Shown: piece by piece, positions 1 through 7,893 of the stretch | Position numbering within the stretch: the first letter of the stretch is position 1 | Layout: each line of letters opens with the position of its first letter | NCBI GenBank assembly: GCA_023420435.1 | Contig: JAEZWE010000005.1 | Span: forward strand, 1-21,539 | DNA length: 21,539 bases | Direction: 5' to 3' | Source of the DNA: Bacteroidota bacterium | Lineage (GTDB): Bacteria; Bacteroidota; Bacteroidia; Flavobacteriales; Weeksellaceae | Notes under the pieces: model-generated | Database searches by the model: none | What the model saw: only the letters and a program-made list of their open reading frames with translations | Told to the model about the DNA's origin: nothing | Position numbers and translations under genes: made by a program

Positions 1-1
1 G

Positions 2-250
2 ATGAAGCAATTTGGACAAGGAAAAAACGACCTTTTGGTAAGTCGCGAAAAATTTGAAAAAGTGTACGAAGCCTATAAAAAAGATCCTTTTGGAAGCATC
101 AGAACACAATTGGCACAAATACCTGCAGATTTTAAACTTCCTGACGGAACATCCATGTCGCAAATGATGAAAAACCAAGAAGAGCAATTGAAAAAAATAT
201 TGAACGAAAACAACAATTCCATAGAAATTTCTCAACCTGCCAAAAAATAA
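2..250 (+). CDS. C-terminal part of an unrecognised protein (5' end probably outside the window)
   Basis: The frame is open from the first bases of the window to a TAA at 248-250. An ATG lies at position 2, but the 82 residues look like the end of a longer protein, so the true start is probably upstream. The visible part is polar and Lys/Glu-rich with no membrane segment. It contains helical charged stretches (SREKFEKVYEAYKKD, MMKNQEEQLKKI) and ends in PAKK. I do not recognise the family. A strong hairpin terminator begins 32 nt after the stop, so this gene ends its own transcript and is not part of the feo operon that follows. Confidence 0.55.
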   Translation: MKQFGQGKNDLLVSREKFEKVYEAYKKDPFGSIRTQLAQIPADFKLPDGTSMSQMMKNQEEQLKKILNENNNSIEISQPAKK

Positions 251-281
251 CATTCATATCAACTCAATTATATTTTGTAGA

Positions 282-312
282 AACCCGGAAATGTACTGTT
301 TCCGGGTTTTTA
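282..312 (+). terminator. Rho-independent terminator of the first gene
   Basis: Perfect 10-bp stem AACCCGGAAA (282-291) / TTTCCGGGTT (299-308) with a 7-nt loop, followed by T-rich sequence. An ATG at 291 that would extend feoA upstream lies inside this hairpin, which argues against that start. Confidence 0.88.
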
Positions 313-351
313 TTACTTATCTTACCTTATTTAGATTTAATTTAAATAGAG

Positions 352-359
352 TATATTTG
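352..359 (+). promoter_or_regulatory. Bacteroidota-type -7 element (TATATTTG) for feoA-feoB
   Basis: TATATTTG matches the Bacteroidota consensus TAnnTTTG. I see no TTG at the expected -33 distance. Transcription would begin near 363-366, about 12-15 nt before the proposed TTG start of feoA at 378. Confidence 0.6.
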
Positions 360-377
360 CAATTAAATTACAGAATT

Positions 378-632
378 TTGAACCACAATTTTTCCAACAA
401 ATTATCCAGTTTTCCCATTAAAAAAGTGGGAAAAATTTTAGACTATGATAACGAACATTTGCAAATGCCGGGAAAAATAATTGAAATGGGTCTTTTGCCC
501 GAAACAGTTTTCAAAATTCTTTATCAGGCTCCTTTTCATGGCCCTCTTTATATTGAATTTGGCGAAGAAAAAAGCCGAATTGCCCTTCGTGAAGAAGAAG
601 CAAAATTTATCATTGTTGAAGCAGTAAAATAA
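378..632 (+). CDS. feoA: Ferrous iron transport protein A (FeoA domain)
   Basis: Small cytosolic SH3-like FeoA domain protein that works with the Fe(II) permease FeoB. The recognisable core is a KKVGKI stretch, then MPGKIIEMGLLPETVF, then GPLYIEFGEEKSRIALREEEAKFIIVE, the usual FeoA pattern ending in a self-contained beta barrel. The frame is open from an ATG at 291, but that ATG sits in the upstream terminator and before the -7 element at 352-359. I therefore place the start at TTG 378, giving 84 residues, a normal FeoA length. No in-frame ATG lies between the promoter and the conserved core. The stop TAA (630-632) overlaps the feoB ATG (632) by one base, implying translational coupling. The family is clear; the exact start is an inference. 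Confidence 0.82.
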   Translation: MNHNFSNKLSSFPIKKVGKILDYDNEHLQMPGKIIEMGLLPETVFKILYQAPFHGPLYIEFGEEKSRIALREEEAKFIIVEAVK

Positions 633-2668
633 TGCAGAAAAATTTTCCAAACAAAAAAATACTTTTGGTAGGAAATCCTAATGTAGGAAAATCTACCGTT
701 TTCAATGTTTTGTGTAACCGAAAGCAAAAAACGGGGAATTATGCTGGCGTTACTGTTGCCAGCCATTCCGGAAATTATATTTTCCAAAACGAAGAAGTTG
801 AAGTCATTGATTTGCCGGGGTCTTACAGCATCTATCCAAGTTCCGAAGACGAAGCCATTTTTGCAAAATATTTGGTAGACGAAATCCACAATTATTCCGG
901 GGTAGTTTACATTTTGGAGGCTTTAAGCATAAAAAGAGGACTTTTACTTTTTCAGCAAATTCAGGATTTGGGAGTTCCCATGCTTTTGGTGGTTAATCAA
1001 ATAGATCAAGCAGAAAGACGCGGAATTCATCTCGATTTAAAGGAGTTGGAAACTCAAGTGGGCGTAAAAGTAATTTCTACTAACGCCAAAGAAAATATGG
1101 GAATTGAAGAACTTCGGAAAAATATTTTTGAAAACAATTTTATAAAATCATCTCATCCAACCTTTGAAATTCCAACCGAACAGAAAGGGATGGTTTTCAA
1201 AATTTTGGAAAATACGAAAGAAGAAAATCAATACAAAGTTTGGACGCTGCTTTCTTCCGATACCTATTTAGGAAAATTGGAAACCGTTCGTGATCAACTG
1301 AACGAAGATGAGGTTAAATGTGTGATTCCTAAAAGATTGCAAACGCAGGAAACCATTAGACGTTATCAAAAAATTGATGCTGTAATTTCGAAAGTAATAT
1401 CTAGAAAACCGCAATTTAAAGAACTTTTAACCGAGAAATTGGATAAAATTTTGGTTCATAAATTTTGGGGCTATCTCATTTTTTTGGCGATTTTGCTTCT
1501 TATATTTCAGATGGTTTTTTATTTGGCGGTTTATCCAATGGATTGGATTGATTCATTATTTTTGAATTTATCTAACTTGGCGAAAGAAAATCTTCCAGAA
1601 GGTCCAATCAATTCTTTAATTTCTAATGGAATAATTCCTGGAATTGGTGGAATTGTCATTTTTGCACCACAAATCGGAATTTTACTTTATTTCCTTTATC
1701 TTTTAGAAGATTCTGGTTATATGGCGCGAGTTATTTTCCTTATGGACCGGTTTTTACGACCTTTTGGTTTGAACGGAAAAAGTATTGTTCCACTAGTTTC
1801 AGGAACGGCTTGTGCAATTCCTGCAATAATGTCTACCAGAAATATAGAAAACGTAAAAGAAAGACTCATCACGATTTTGGTTACTCCTTTTATGACGTGT
1901 TCTGCAAGACTTCCGGTTTACAGTATTATTATTGGACTGGTTATTCCCGATAAATTTTTCGGAGGAATTTCCTATAAGGCTTTGGCTTTGTTAGCCATGT
2001 ATATTCTAGGCTTTGGAATGGCACTTGTAGCTTCTTTAATTTTGAAAAAAATAATTAAAAATAAAGGAAAAACATTTTTGGTAATGGATCTTCCAGCCTA
2101 TAAAAAACCACTTTTTGGATACGATTTAAAGCTTGTTTTAGAAAAAGTTTGGGGATTTATTACAGGTGCCGGAAAAATTATTTTTGTCGTTAGTATCATC
2201 ATTTGGGTTTTAAGTTACTTTGGACCGAAAACCAATCCTAACGAAATAGTTGCTACAGATGTACATTTGGATCATTCTTACCTTGCAAAGTTGGGAAAAG
2301 TAATAGAACCCGCCATAGAACCTTTAGGTTACGACTGGAAAATGGGTGTTGGGATTCTCACCAGCTTTGCAGCAAGGGAAGTTTTTGTAGGAACCATGTC
2401 CACCTTATACAGTTTGGATGATGATGTACCGGAAGGAAAAGTAATCGAGAAAATGCGAAGCGACGTAAAACCAAATGGAGAAAAGGTTTTCAACTTTGCA
2501 ACAGGTCTTTCAATTTTAGTTTTTTATGCTTTTGCGATGCAATGTATTTCTACGATTGCGGTTGTTTTCAAAGAAACAAAATCTTGGAAATGGACGGTTT
2601 TACAAACTATTGGAATGTCTGGCTTAGCTTATTTTGCTTCAATGATTGTTTATCAAATTTTTAAATAA
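632..2668 (+). CDS. feoB: Ferrous iron transporter FeoB (GTPase-permease)
   Basis: Inner-membrane Fe(II) uptake protein with an N-terminal cytosolic G domain and a C-terminal polytopic domain; 678 residues is within the normal FeoB range. G-domain motifs are visible: G1 GNPNVGKS (residues 14-21), the G2 Thr in GVTV (about 41), G3 DLPG (60-63) and G4 NQID (122-125). After a helical spacer domain the membrane part starts near residue 280. It holds the two Gate domains with their usual Cys-containing motifs GTACAIPAIMSTRN and MTCSARLPVYS, and the AAREVFVGTMSTLY stretch. It overlaps feoA at the start and the next small gene at the stop (TAATG), so all three form one operon. No FeoC is seen. The family assignment is firm. 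Confidence 0.96.
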   Translation: MQKNFPNKKILLVGNPNVGKSTVFNVLCNRKQKTGNYAGVTVASHSGNYIFQNEEVEVIDLPGSYSIYPSSEDEAIFAKYLVDEIHNYSGVVYILEALSIKRGLLLFQQIQDLGVPMLLVVNQIDQAERRGIHLDLKELETQVGVKVISTNAKENMGIEELRKNIFENNFIKSSHPTFEIPTEQKGMVFKILENTKEENQYKVWTLLSSDTYLGKLETVRDQLNEDEVKCVIPKRLQTQETIRRYQKIDAVISKVISRKPQFKELLTEKLDKILVHKFWGYLIFLAILLLIFQMVFYLAVYPMDWIDSLFLNLSNLAKENLPEGPINSLISNGIIPGIGGIVIFAPQIGILLYFLYLLEDSGYMARVIFLMDRFLRPFGLNGKSIVPLVSGTACAIPAIMSTRNIENVKERLITILVTPFMTCSARLPVYSIIIGLVIPDKFFGGISYKALALLAMYILGFGMALVASLILKKIIKNKGKTFLVMDLPAYKKPLFGYDLKLVLEKVWGFITGAGKIIFVVSIIIWVLSYFGPKTNPNEIVATDVHLDHSYLAKLGKVIEPAIEPLGYDWKMGVGILTSFAAREVFVGTMSTLYSLDDDVPEGKVIEKMRSDVKPNGEKVFNFATGLSILVFYAFAMQCISTIAVVFKETKSWKWTVLQTIGMSGLAYFASMIVYQIFK

Positions 2669-2817
2669 TGGATTCGATAACGATACAATATATTATTCTG
2701 GCATTAGTCTTTCTTTTTGCTTGTTGGTCGATTTTTAAAATTTTGAAAAAGAACTTTTCTCCGAAAAAGTTCGACAGCAAACGTAGTAATTGCGATAAAG
2801 ACTGTGGGTGTTCATAA
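2668..2817 (+). CDS. FeoB-associated Cys-rich membrane protein (49 aa)
   Basis: A 49-residue gene whose ATG (2668-2670) shares one base with the feoB TAA. It has a hydrophobic N-terminal helix (about residues 6-23, IQYIILALVFLFACW), then a basic stretch (KILKKN, SPKKF), and ends in a Cys cluster NCDKDCGCS. This layout of one membrane helix followed by a short cytosolic Cys-rich tail matches the FeoB-associated Cys-rich protein family (Pfam FeoB_associated) found directly after feoB in several phyla. Its function is not established; a role in metal handling or FeoB assembly is plausible from the Cys residues and the position. Identification rests on architecture and context. Confidence 0.82.
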   Translation: MDSITIQYIILALVFLFACWSIFKILKKNFSPKKFDSKRSNCDKDCGCS

Positions 2818-2820
2818 CCA

Positions 2821-2873
2821 CAAATTTTAACTTTTCTTTAAAATTTGGAAAATTTCTTTCGGAAAAATTCTTT
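2821..2873. repeat. AT-rich inverted repeat and adjacent direct repeat upstream of glmM
   Basis: A perfect 10-bp inverted repeat CAAATTTTAA (2821-2830) / TTAAAATTTG (2838-2847) lies just after the feo operon. It overlaps the first of two 13-nt direct repeats starting GGAAAA (2847-2859 and 2861-2873, 12 of 13 identical). The hairpin could be a weak terminator for feo; the direct repeats abut the glmM promoter. In DNA this AT-rich, chance is possible. Confidence 0.35.
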
Positions 2874-2874
2874 G

Positions 2875-2882
2875 TATTTTTG
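2875..2882 (+). promoter_or_regulatory. -7 element (TATTTTTG) for glmM
   Basis: TATTTTTG fits TAnnTTTG and lies 38 nt before the glmM ATG. The nearest upstream TTG (2845-2847) is 27 nt away, longer than the usual spacing, so only the -7 element is claimed. Confidence 0.55.
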
Positions 2883-2920
2883 CAACAATTTCAAAAAACA
2901 CAATTAATAAATTAATAAAC

Positions 2921-4303
2921 ATGTCATTAATCAAAAGTATTTCAGGAATCCGAGGAACCATCGGTGGAAAAGTAAATGATAATCTTACACCGCTTGATGT
3001 TGTGAAATTTGCTTCCGCATTTGGAACCTGGCTTCAGAACAATAAAAACAAAAAAAACTTAGTCCTGGTTATCGGAAGAGACGCCAGAATTTCCGGACAA
3101 ATGGTTTCTTCTTTAGTTTCCTCAACGTTGCAAGGTTTGGGAATCAACGTGATCGATTTAGGACTTTCCACAACACCAACTGTTGAAGTAATGGTTCCTG
3201 AATTGAATGCAGATGGAGGAATTATTTTAACCGCTTCTCACAATCCAAAACAATGGAATGCTTTAAAATTGTTGAACGAAAAAGGAGAATTCATTAATGC
3301 AGAAAACGGAGCCGATGTTTTGGCTTTAGCCGAAAGCGAAGATTTCAATTATGCAGAAGTGGATGATTTAGGAAAATATGAAACCAGAAATGACGGTTTT
3401 GATATTCATATTCAGAAAATTTTGGATTTACCAATGGTTGATGCAGAGGCGATAAAATCTAAAAAATTCAAAGTGGTTTTGGATGCCGTAAATTCCACTG
3501 GAGGAATTTCACTTCCGCCGCTTTTGGAAAAATTGGGCTGCGAAGTAGTGAAATTGTATTGCGAACCTAATGGACATTTTCCACACAATCCGGAACCTTT
3601 GAAAGAGCATTTAACAGACATTTGCGAATTGGTAAAAACTGAAAAAGCCGATTTAGGAATTGTCGTAGATCCTGATGTAGATCGTCTAGCTTTAGTAGAC
3701 GAAAATGGCGAAATGTTTGGTGAAGAATACACTTTAGTTGCGGTTGCAGATTATCTTTTGAAAAATAAAAATGGTGTTGCAATCTCCAATTTGTCCTCAA
3801 GCAGAGCTTTGAGAGATGTGGCAAAAAACCATAATTCCGAATATTTTGCAAGCGCTGTTGGCGAAGTAAATGTGGTGAATTTGATGAAGGAAAAAAACGC
3901 AGTAATTGGTGGAGAAGGAAATGGAGGAATTATTTATCCGGATTTGCATTACGGAAGAGATTCTTTGGTTGGTATTGCATTGTTTTTAACGCATTTAGCT
4001 AAAGAAAACAAAACCGTTTCGGAACTTAGAGCAACGTATCCCGCGTATTTTATGGGAAAAAAGAAAATTGAACTAACTCCGGAAATTGATGTTGATGCAC
4101 TTTTAACCAAAATGCAAAATGAGTATCAAAATGAAGAGGTTTCTACGGTAGATGGTGTTAAAATTGATTTTGCTGAAAATTGGGTGCACCTCAGAAAATC
4201 CAATACAGAACCTATTATCAGGATTTATACCGAAGCAAAATCTCAGGAAGAAGCAGATCATTTAGGAGACGAAATGATTGCAAAAATTAGAAGTTTGATT
4301 TAG
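2921..4303 (+). CDS. glmM: Phosphoglucosamine mutase (alpha-D-phosphohexomutase family)
   Basis: Converts glucosamine-6-phosphate to glucosamine-1-phosphate on the way to UDP-GlcNAc for peptidoglycan and other glycans. All four hallmark sites of the phosphohexomutase superfamily are present: the phosphoserine loop TASHNP (Ser106), the Mg-binding loop DPDVDR (Asp250, Asp252, Asp254), the sugar-recognition loop GEGNGG (331-336), and the phosphate-binding loop RKSNTEP (425-431). At 460 residues it has the normal length for the Bacteroidota members annotated as GlmM. Family membership is certain. The substrate call rests on resemblance to that group; phosphomannomutase activity cannot be excluded, because the serine loop continues KQWNALKLL instead of the classic DNGIK of proteobacterial GlmM. 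Confidence 0.88.
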   Translation: MSLIKSISGIRGTIGGKVNDNLTPLDVVKFASAFGTWLQNNKNKKNLVLVIGRDARISGQMVSSLVSSTLQGLGINVIDLGLSTTPTVEVMVPELNADGGIILTASHNPKQWNALKLLNEKGEFINAENGADVLALAESEDFNYAEVDDLGKYETRNDGFDIHIQKILDLPMVDAEAIKSKKFKVVLDAVNSTGGISLPPLLEKLGCEVVKLYCEPNGHFPHNPEPLKEHLTDICELVKTEKADLGIVVDPDVDRLALVDENGEMFGEEYTLVAVADYLLKNKNGVAISNLSSSRALRDVAKNHNSEYFASAVGEVNVVNLMKEKNAVIGGEGNGGIIYPDLHYGRDSLVGIALFLTHLAKENKTVSELRATYPAYFMGKKKIELTPEIDVDALLTKMQNEYQNEEVSTVDGVKIDFAENWVHLRKSNTEPIIRIYTEAKSQEEADHLGDEMIAKIRSLI

Positions 4304-4420
4304 CAGAAAAAAGTATTTGACTTTTCATTCAAATTTCTTAATTTTAAATAACAATTAATAAAAAAGGTTTTTCAAAGTCTGCAACTTAATTTCAGAATTT
4401 GAAAATACAGAAAGAAAATA

Positions 4421-5791
4421 TTGGAAGAATTTTTTGAAAATGAGCTCGCTATAAAATTCGAGCAAATGATAGAAAATAATGAGGAATACTACTTCGATAC
4501 CGAAGAATTGGAAGATATCATTATTTATTACCTTGAACTTGGAGACATTTCTTATGCAGAACAGGCTGTAAATTTTGGTCTGAAACTGCACCCGAATTCC
4601 CAAGAAATAAAAGTAAAAAAATTAGAAGTTTTATTAGAGCTTGAAGATTATAATCAAGCAAAATCCCTCATGGAAGAACTCAAAGAATCTTCCCAGGAAA
4701 ATGTAGATTTTTTGGTGTGCTGTGCAAAATATTATTCCAACTTGGGAAATCCGAGAAAAGCCATTGAGTTTTGTGAAAAAGCCCTGAAAATGGAAGAAGA
4801 AGAAAATTTTCTTCACAATTTTATTGCGGATGAATTAGTAAATCTTGGCGATCCTTTTACGGCATTACAACATTACAAAAAAGCCCTGAAAGCAGATCCA
4901 ATGGACGAATATTCCATGGAAAACTGTATGCTTTGTTTTAATGATCTAAAAAAACCGGACGAAGCTATTGAATTTCTGAATCAATATTTGGATGAATTCG
5001 CTTTTTCTGAAACCGCTTGGTACGAATATGCACAGTTTTATTTCAACAAGAAAAATTTTGAAGAAGCCATTAAGGGTTTTGATTATTTGTTGGCTATAAA
5101 CAGCAATTCTGTTGGCGTTTATGCAAACAAAGCAGCCTGTTATGAAGCCATGAAACAATGGGATAAAGCCCTTGAAGTGTATGAAGAAACCTTAGTTTTA
5201 GATTACAATAAAAGTTTTACTTTTTATAAAATGGGTCTTTGTTATCGTGAGATAGATCAAAAAATTCAAGCATTAAACGCTTTTCAGAAATCATTGATCG
5301 AAGATCCTCAGTTTTATATGTCCATGATGGAGCAAAGTTACCTTTATGAAGAAATGGGCGGTATGAAAGAAGCGCTCCATTTTGCTAAAGAAGCTACCTC
5401 ATTGAACGAAAATAATCTCGATTATCAAAAAAGATTAGCCTATTTATACATTTCTTCAGGAAAATATGAAGAAAGCCTTCATTGCTTAAAAAAATTGGTG
5501 GATAATGAAACAAATCGTTTCTATAACTGGTATGCTTATGTGGAAGTGTTAATGCTTATTGGCGAATATGAAGACGCTGTTTTTGTTTTGAATGAAGGAC
5601 TGAAAAAACATCATCGTGCAGAGCTTTATTTTCAATTGAGCAACAGCTATCATCATTTAAAAAACGATAAACTCAGTTTAGAAATGCTGGAAAAAGCCAT
5701 GGAACTCGATCCTGAAATTCTTGAGGACATGCAACAGAAGTATCCTTTCATTAGAGATGAAGCTAAAAAGGTAAAAGCAAAGAAAAAATAA
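4421..5791 (+). CDS. Tetratricopeptide repeat protein
   Basis: A 456-residue soluble protein made almost entirely of TPR helix pairs. Repeats can be seen from about residue 40 to 445, for example NLGNPRKAIEFCEKALKM, NLGDPFTALQHYKKALKADP, KKNFEEAIKGFDYLL, AMKQWDKALEVYEETLVLD and LKNDKLSLEMLEKAMELDPE. There is no signal peptide or membrane helix. The start is TTG at 4421, giving MEEFFENEL; the nearby ATG at 4440 is out of frame and the next in-frame ATG would remove 16 conserved-looking residues. TPR scaffolds bind other proteins, but the partner cannot be read from the sequence. It ends in a Lys-rich tail and a terminator, and may be co-transcribed with glmM or have its own promoter in the 117-nt gap, where I see no clear -7 element. 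Confidence 0.88.
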   Translation: MEEFFENELAIKFEQMIENNEEYYFDTEELEDIIIYYLELGDISYAEQAVNFGLKLHPNSQEIKVKKLEVLLELEDYNQAKSLMEELKESSQENVDFLVCCAKYYSNLGNPRKAIEFCEKALKMEEEENFLHNFIADELVNLGDPFTALQHYKKALKADPMDEYSMENCMLCFNDLKKPDEAIEFLNQYLDEFAFSETAWYEYAQFYFNKKNFEEAIKGFDYLLAINSNSVGVYANKAACYEAMKQWDKALEVYEETLVLDYNKSFTFYKMGLCYREIDQKIQALNAFQKSLIEDPQFYMSMMEQSYLYEEMGGMKEALHFAKEATSLNENNLDYQKRLAYLYISSGKYEESLHCLKKLVDNETNRFYNWYAYVEVLMLIGEYEDAVFVLNEGLKKHHRAELYFQLSNSYHHLKNDKLSLEMLEKAMELDPEILEDMQQKYPFIRDEAKKVKAKKK

Positions 5792-5820
5792 AAAAAGCCG
5801 GAAAACTTCCGGCTTTTTTT
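5791..5820. terminator. Bidirectional terminator between convergent genes
   Basis: A 13-bp stem AAAAAAGCCGGAA (5791-5803) / TTCCGGCTTTTTT (5807-5819) with a 3-nt loop. Poly-A on the left and poly-T on the right let it work in both directions. It overlaps the stop codon of the minus-strand M20 gene (5819-5821). Confidence 0.9.
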
Positions 5821-6976
5821 ATTTTAAAATTTCAAGGGCAGATTTCACAAAAAAATCGCATCCCAGAACCATACAATCTTCATTAAAAATTACTTTAGGA
5901 TGATGCAAGAAAAATTCTCCTTTTTGCTCACTCATGGCGCCTAAAAAATAAAACATTGAAGGAACTTTTCTGGAATAAAAAGCAAAATCTTCAGCACCTA
6001 AAGTTGGAGGAATTGGATGTAAACCCATTTGAAAAACAGAATTAGCCACCGTTTCCAATTTTTGATGTAATCCTGAATCATTAATCACGCTTAAATAATG
6101 ACTGTCCAACGTGAATTTGATTTCAGCACCATACGTTTTTGAGACTCCATCAATGATTTGTTTAATTCTTCCTAAAATCATTTCAAAATTTTCGTCGGTC
6201 ATTGCACGAAGCGTTCCTGTCATTTCTACATAATCTGCTATTACATTAGGAGCGGTTCCACCATGAAAAGAAGCAATCGAAACGACACCTTCTTCATTTG
6301 GAGAAACATTTCTAGAAACAATACTATTTAACGCTTGAACCAAAGCCGAACCAATGAAAATTGCATCAATCGCAAGATGTGGAGCAGCTCCTGCATGACT
6401 CGATTTTCCAAAAATTTCAATGGTAAAGTTACCAGCGCAAGCTAAAGCGGTTCCTGGAGTGTAATTTAACATTCCGACAGGGGCCAATGGATTTACATGC
6501 AGTGCTAAAGCATAATCAACATCTTCTAAAATTCCTTCCTCCACCACTCTTTGTCCGCCGGATTTTTTTTCTTCATCACCATTAGTTCCTTCTTCAGAAG
6601 GTTGAAAAATAAATTTTATTTTTCCCTGAAATTCTGAATGTTTCAGTTTCATGATGGCGCCTAAAAGCATTGTAGCATGCATATCATGTCCACAAGCATG
6701 CATTACACCCTTATTTTTTGAAGAAAATTCAAGTCCGGTAATTTCCTGCATCGGAAGTGCGTCAATATCGGCACGAAGTAAAACCGTTTTTCCTTCTCCT
6801 TTTGAAATTTCTGCTAAAATTCCGGTTCCTTTTGCAAATCCTTTCTTATAATAAACACCAATTTCATCAAGTTTTTGACAAATCAATTCTGAAGTTTTGT
6901 GTTCCTGGTAGCCAATTTCCGGAATTTGGTGAAGATGTCTTCTAATTTCAATTAATTTTTCTGCGAATCCTTCCAT
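5819..6976 (-). CDS. M20 family metal-dependent amidohydrolase
   Basis: A 385-residue cytosolic hydrolase of the M20D type (amidohydrolase / hippurate hydrolase / N-acyl-amino-acid deacylase group), which splits acyl or aminoacyl amide bonds with a two-metal centre. Visible motifs are RADIDALP (68-75), HACGHDMHA (93-101, metal-binding Cys and His), QPSEEG (125-130, catalytic Glu), the lid/dimerisation segment GKSSHAGAAPH, and a C-terminal HHPKVIFNED supplying the last metal ligand. No signal peptide. It is the last gene of a minus-strand run with aat and the EamA gene and starts 23 nt after the EamA stop. The exact substrate cannot be told from sequence, so no symbol is given. Confidence 0.92.
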   Translation of the reverse strand: MEGFAEKLIEIRRHLHQIPEIGYQEHKTSELICQKLDEIGVYYKKGFAKGTGILAEISKGEGKTVLLRADIDALPMQEITGLEFSSKNKGVMHACGHDMHATMLLGAIMKLKHSEFQGKIKFIFQPSEEGTNGDEEKKSGGQRVVEEGILEDVDYALALHVNPLAPVGMLNYTPGTALACAGNFTIEIFGKSSHAGAAPHLAIDAIFIGSALVQALNSIVSRNVSPNEEGVVSIASFHGGTAPNVIADYVEMTGTLRAMTDENFEMILGRIKQIIDGVSKTYGAEIKFTLDSHYLSVINDSGLHQKLETVANSVFQMGLHPIPPTLGAEDFAFYSRKVPSMFYFLGAMSEQKGEFFLHHPKVIFNEDCMVLGCDFFVKSALEILK

Positions 6977-6999
6977 TAGGAAAATTTTAAGCAGTTAAG

Positions 7000-7893
7000 T
7001 TAAGTATTTTTCTCTTTTGAAATGGGTTTCACTCTTAAAAATAAAAGTCCGACAAGGATGATCATTCCTCCAAAAGCTTGATTAAGTGTTAGTTTTTCAC
7101 CATCCAAAATTCCCCAAATTACCGCAACAATAGGCATTAATAGCGTTACTGTTGAAGCAAATAAAGGGGTGGAAATATTCAGAAGACGGTAATTCATCAT
7201 CATTGCTAAACCTGTTCCAAAAATGGAAAGCAGAGAAACATAACCCAAACCGATAAAATCAGATTTTGAAGCTTCAAAATTTTGAAAAAATCCTGAAATT
7301 ACAAGAGCAATTAGTGAAGGTAAAAACAAAACAAATGAAAAAACATACGCCGATAAAATTTTTGCAGGAATATGTGCTAATTTGGATTTTACCGTAGTAG
7401 TACTAACTGCATAAAGAAATGTAGCTAATAAGAGAAGAAAAATGGGAAAAATCTTAATATTTAAACCTTCCTGTCCACCTAAAGCAAGAATAATAGCTCC
7501 AAAAAAACTGATAAAAACCCCAATGAGCTGTTTTCTTGAAGTAGAAAATTTCCACAAAACCGCACCCACGATAATGACAAATATCGGCATCATCGAATTG
7601 ATAATTCCCGCAATGCTGCTGCTGATTTCAGTTTCCGCAATAGGAAAAAGAAACATTGGGATAAAATTTCCGGAAACACCGGCGATAATGAGCCATTTCA
7701 AGTTTGCTTTTGGAAATTTTTTAAGATTGGGAATAGCAATAGGAAAGAGCATCAAACCTGCAATCAAAACCCGTAAAGCTCCCACTTGATAAGGGTTAAA
7801 GTGCTCCAGCGATTTTTTTATTAAGATAAAAGAAGATCCCCAAATAATAGATAAAACCAAAAGTAAAATCCATTTTTCTCTTTCGTGGTTCAT
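7000..7893 (-). CDS. EamA/DMT family transporter
   Basis: A 297-residue polytopic membrane protein of the drug/metabolite transporter superfamily. It contains two tandem EamA repeats (about residues 5-140 and 147-285), each beginning with the typical pattern, WGSSFILIKKSLEHFNPYQVGALRVL in the first and FLYAVSTTTVKSKL in the second; about ten helices are expected. The frame is open upstream to 7980, but the first 29 codons overlap aat and are not EamA-like. I take the ATG at 7891-7893, which overlaps the aat TGA as ATGA and gives MNHEREKW followed at once by helix 1. The Lys/Arg-rich C-terminus (RVKPISKEKNT) is expected to be cytosolic. Substrate unknown; the family covers amino acid and metabolite exporters. 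Confidence 0.9.
   Translation of the reverse strand: MNHEREKWILLLVLSIIWGSSFILIKKSLEHFNPYQVGALRVLIAGLMLFPIAIPNLKKFPKANLKWLIIAGVSGNFIPMFLFPIAETEISSSIAGIINSMMPIFVIIVGAVLWKFSTSRKQLIGVFISFFGAIILALGGQEGLNIKIFPIFLLLLATFLYAVSTTTVKSKLAHIPAKILSAYVFSFVLFLPSLIALVISGFFQNFEASKSDFIGLGYVSLLSIFGTGLAMMMNYRLLNISTPLFASTVTLLMPIVAVIWGILDGEKLTLNQAFGGMIILVGLLFLRVKPISKEKNT

Noticed and set aside
548..889. Minus-strand open frame of 113 codons over feoA/feoB
   Set aside because: It lies antisense to two clearly conserved genes and has no recognisable features.
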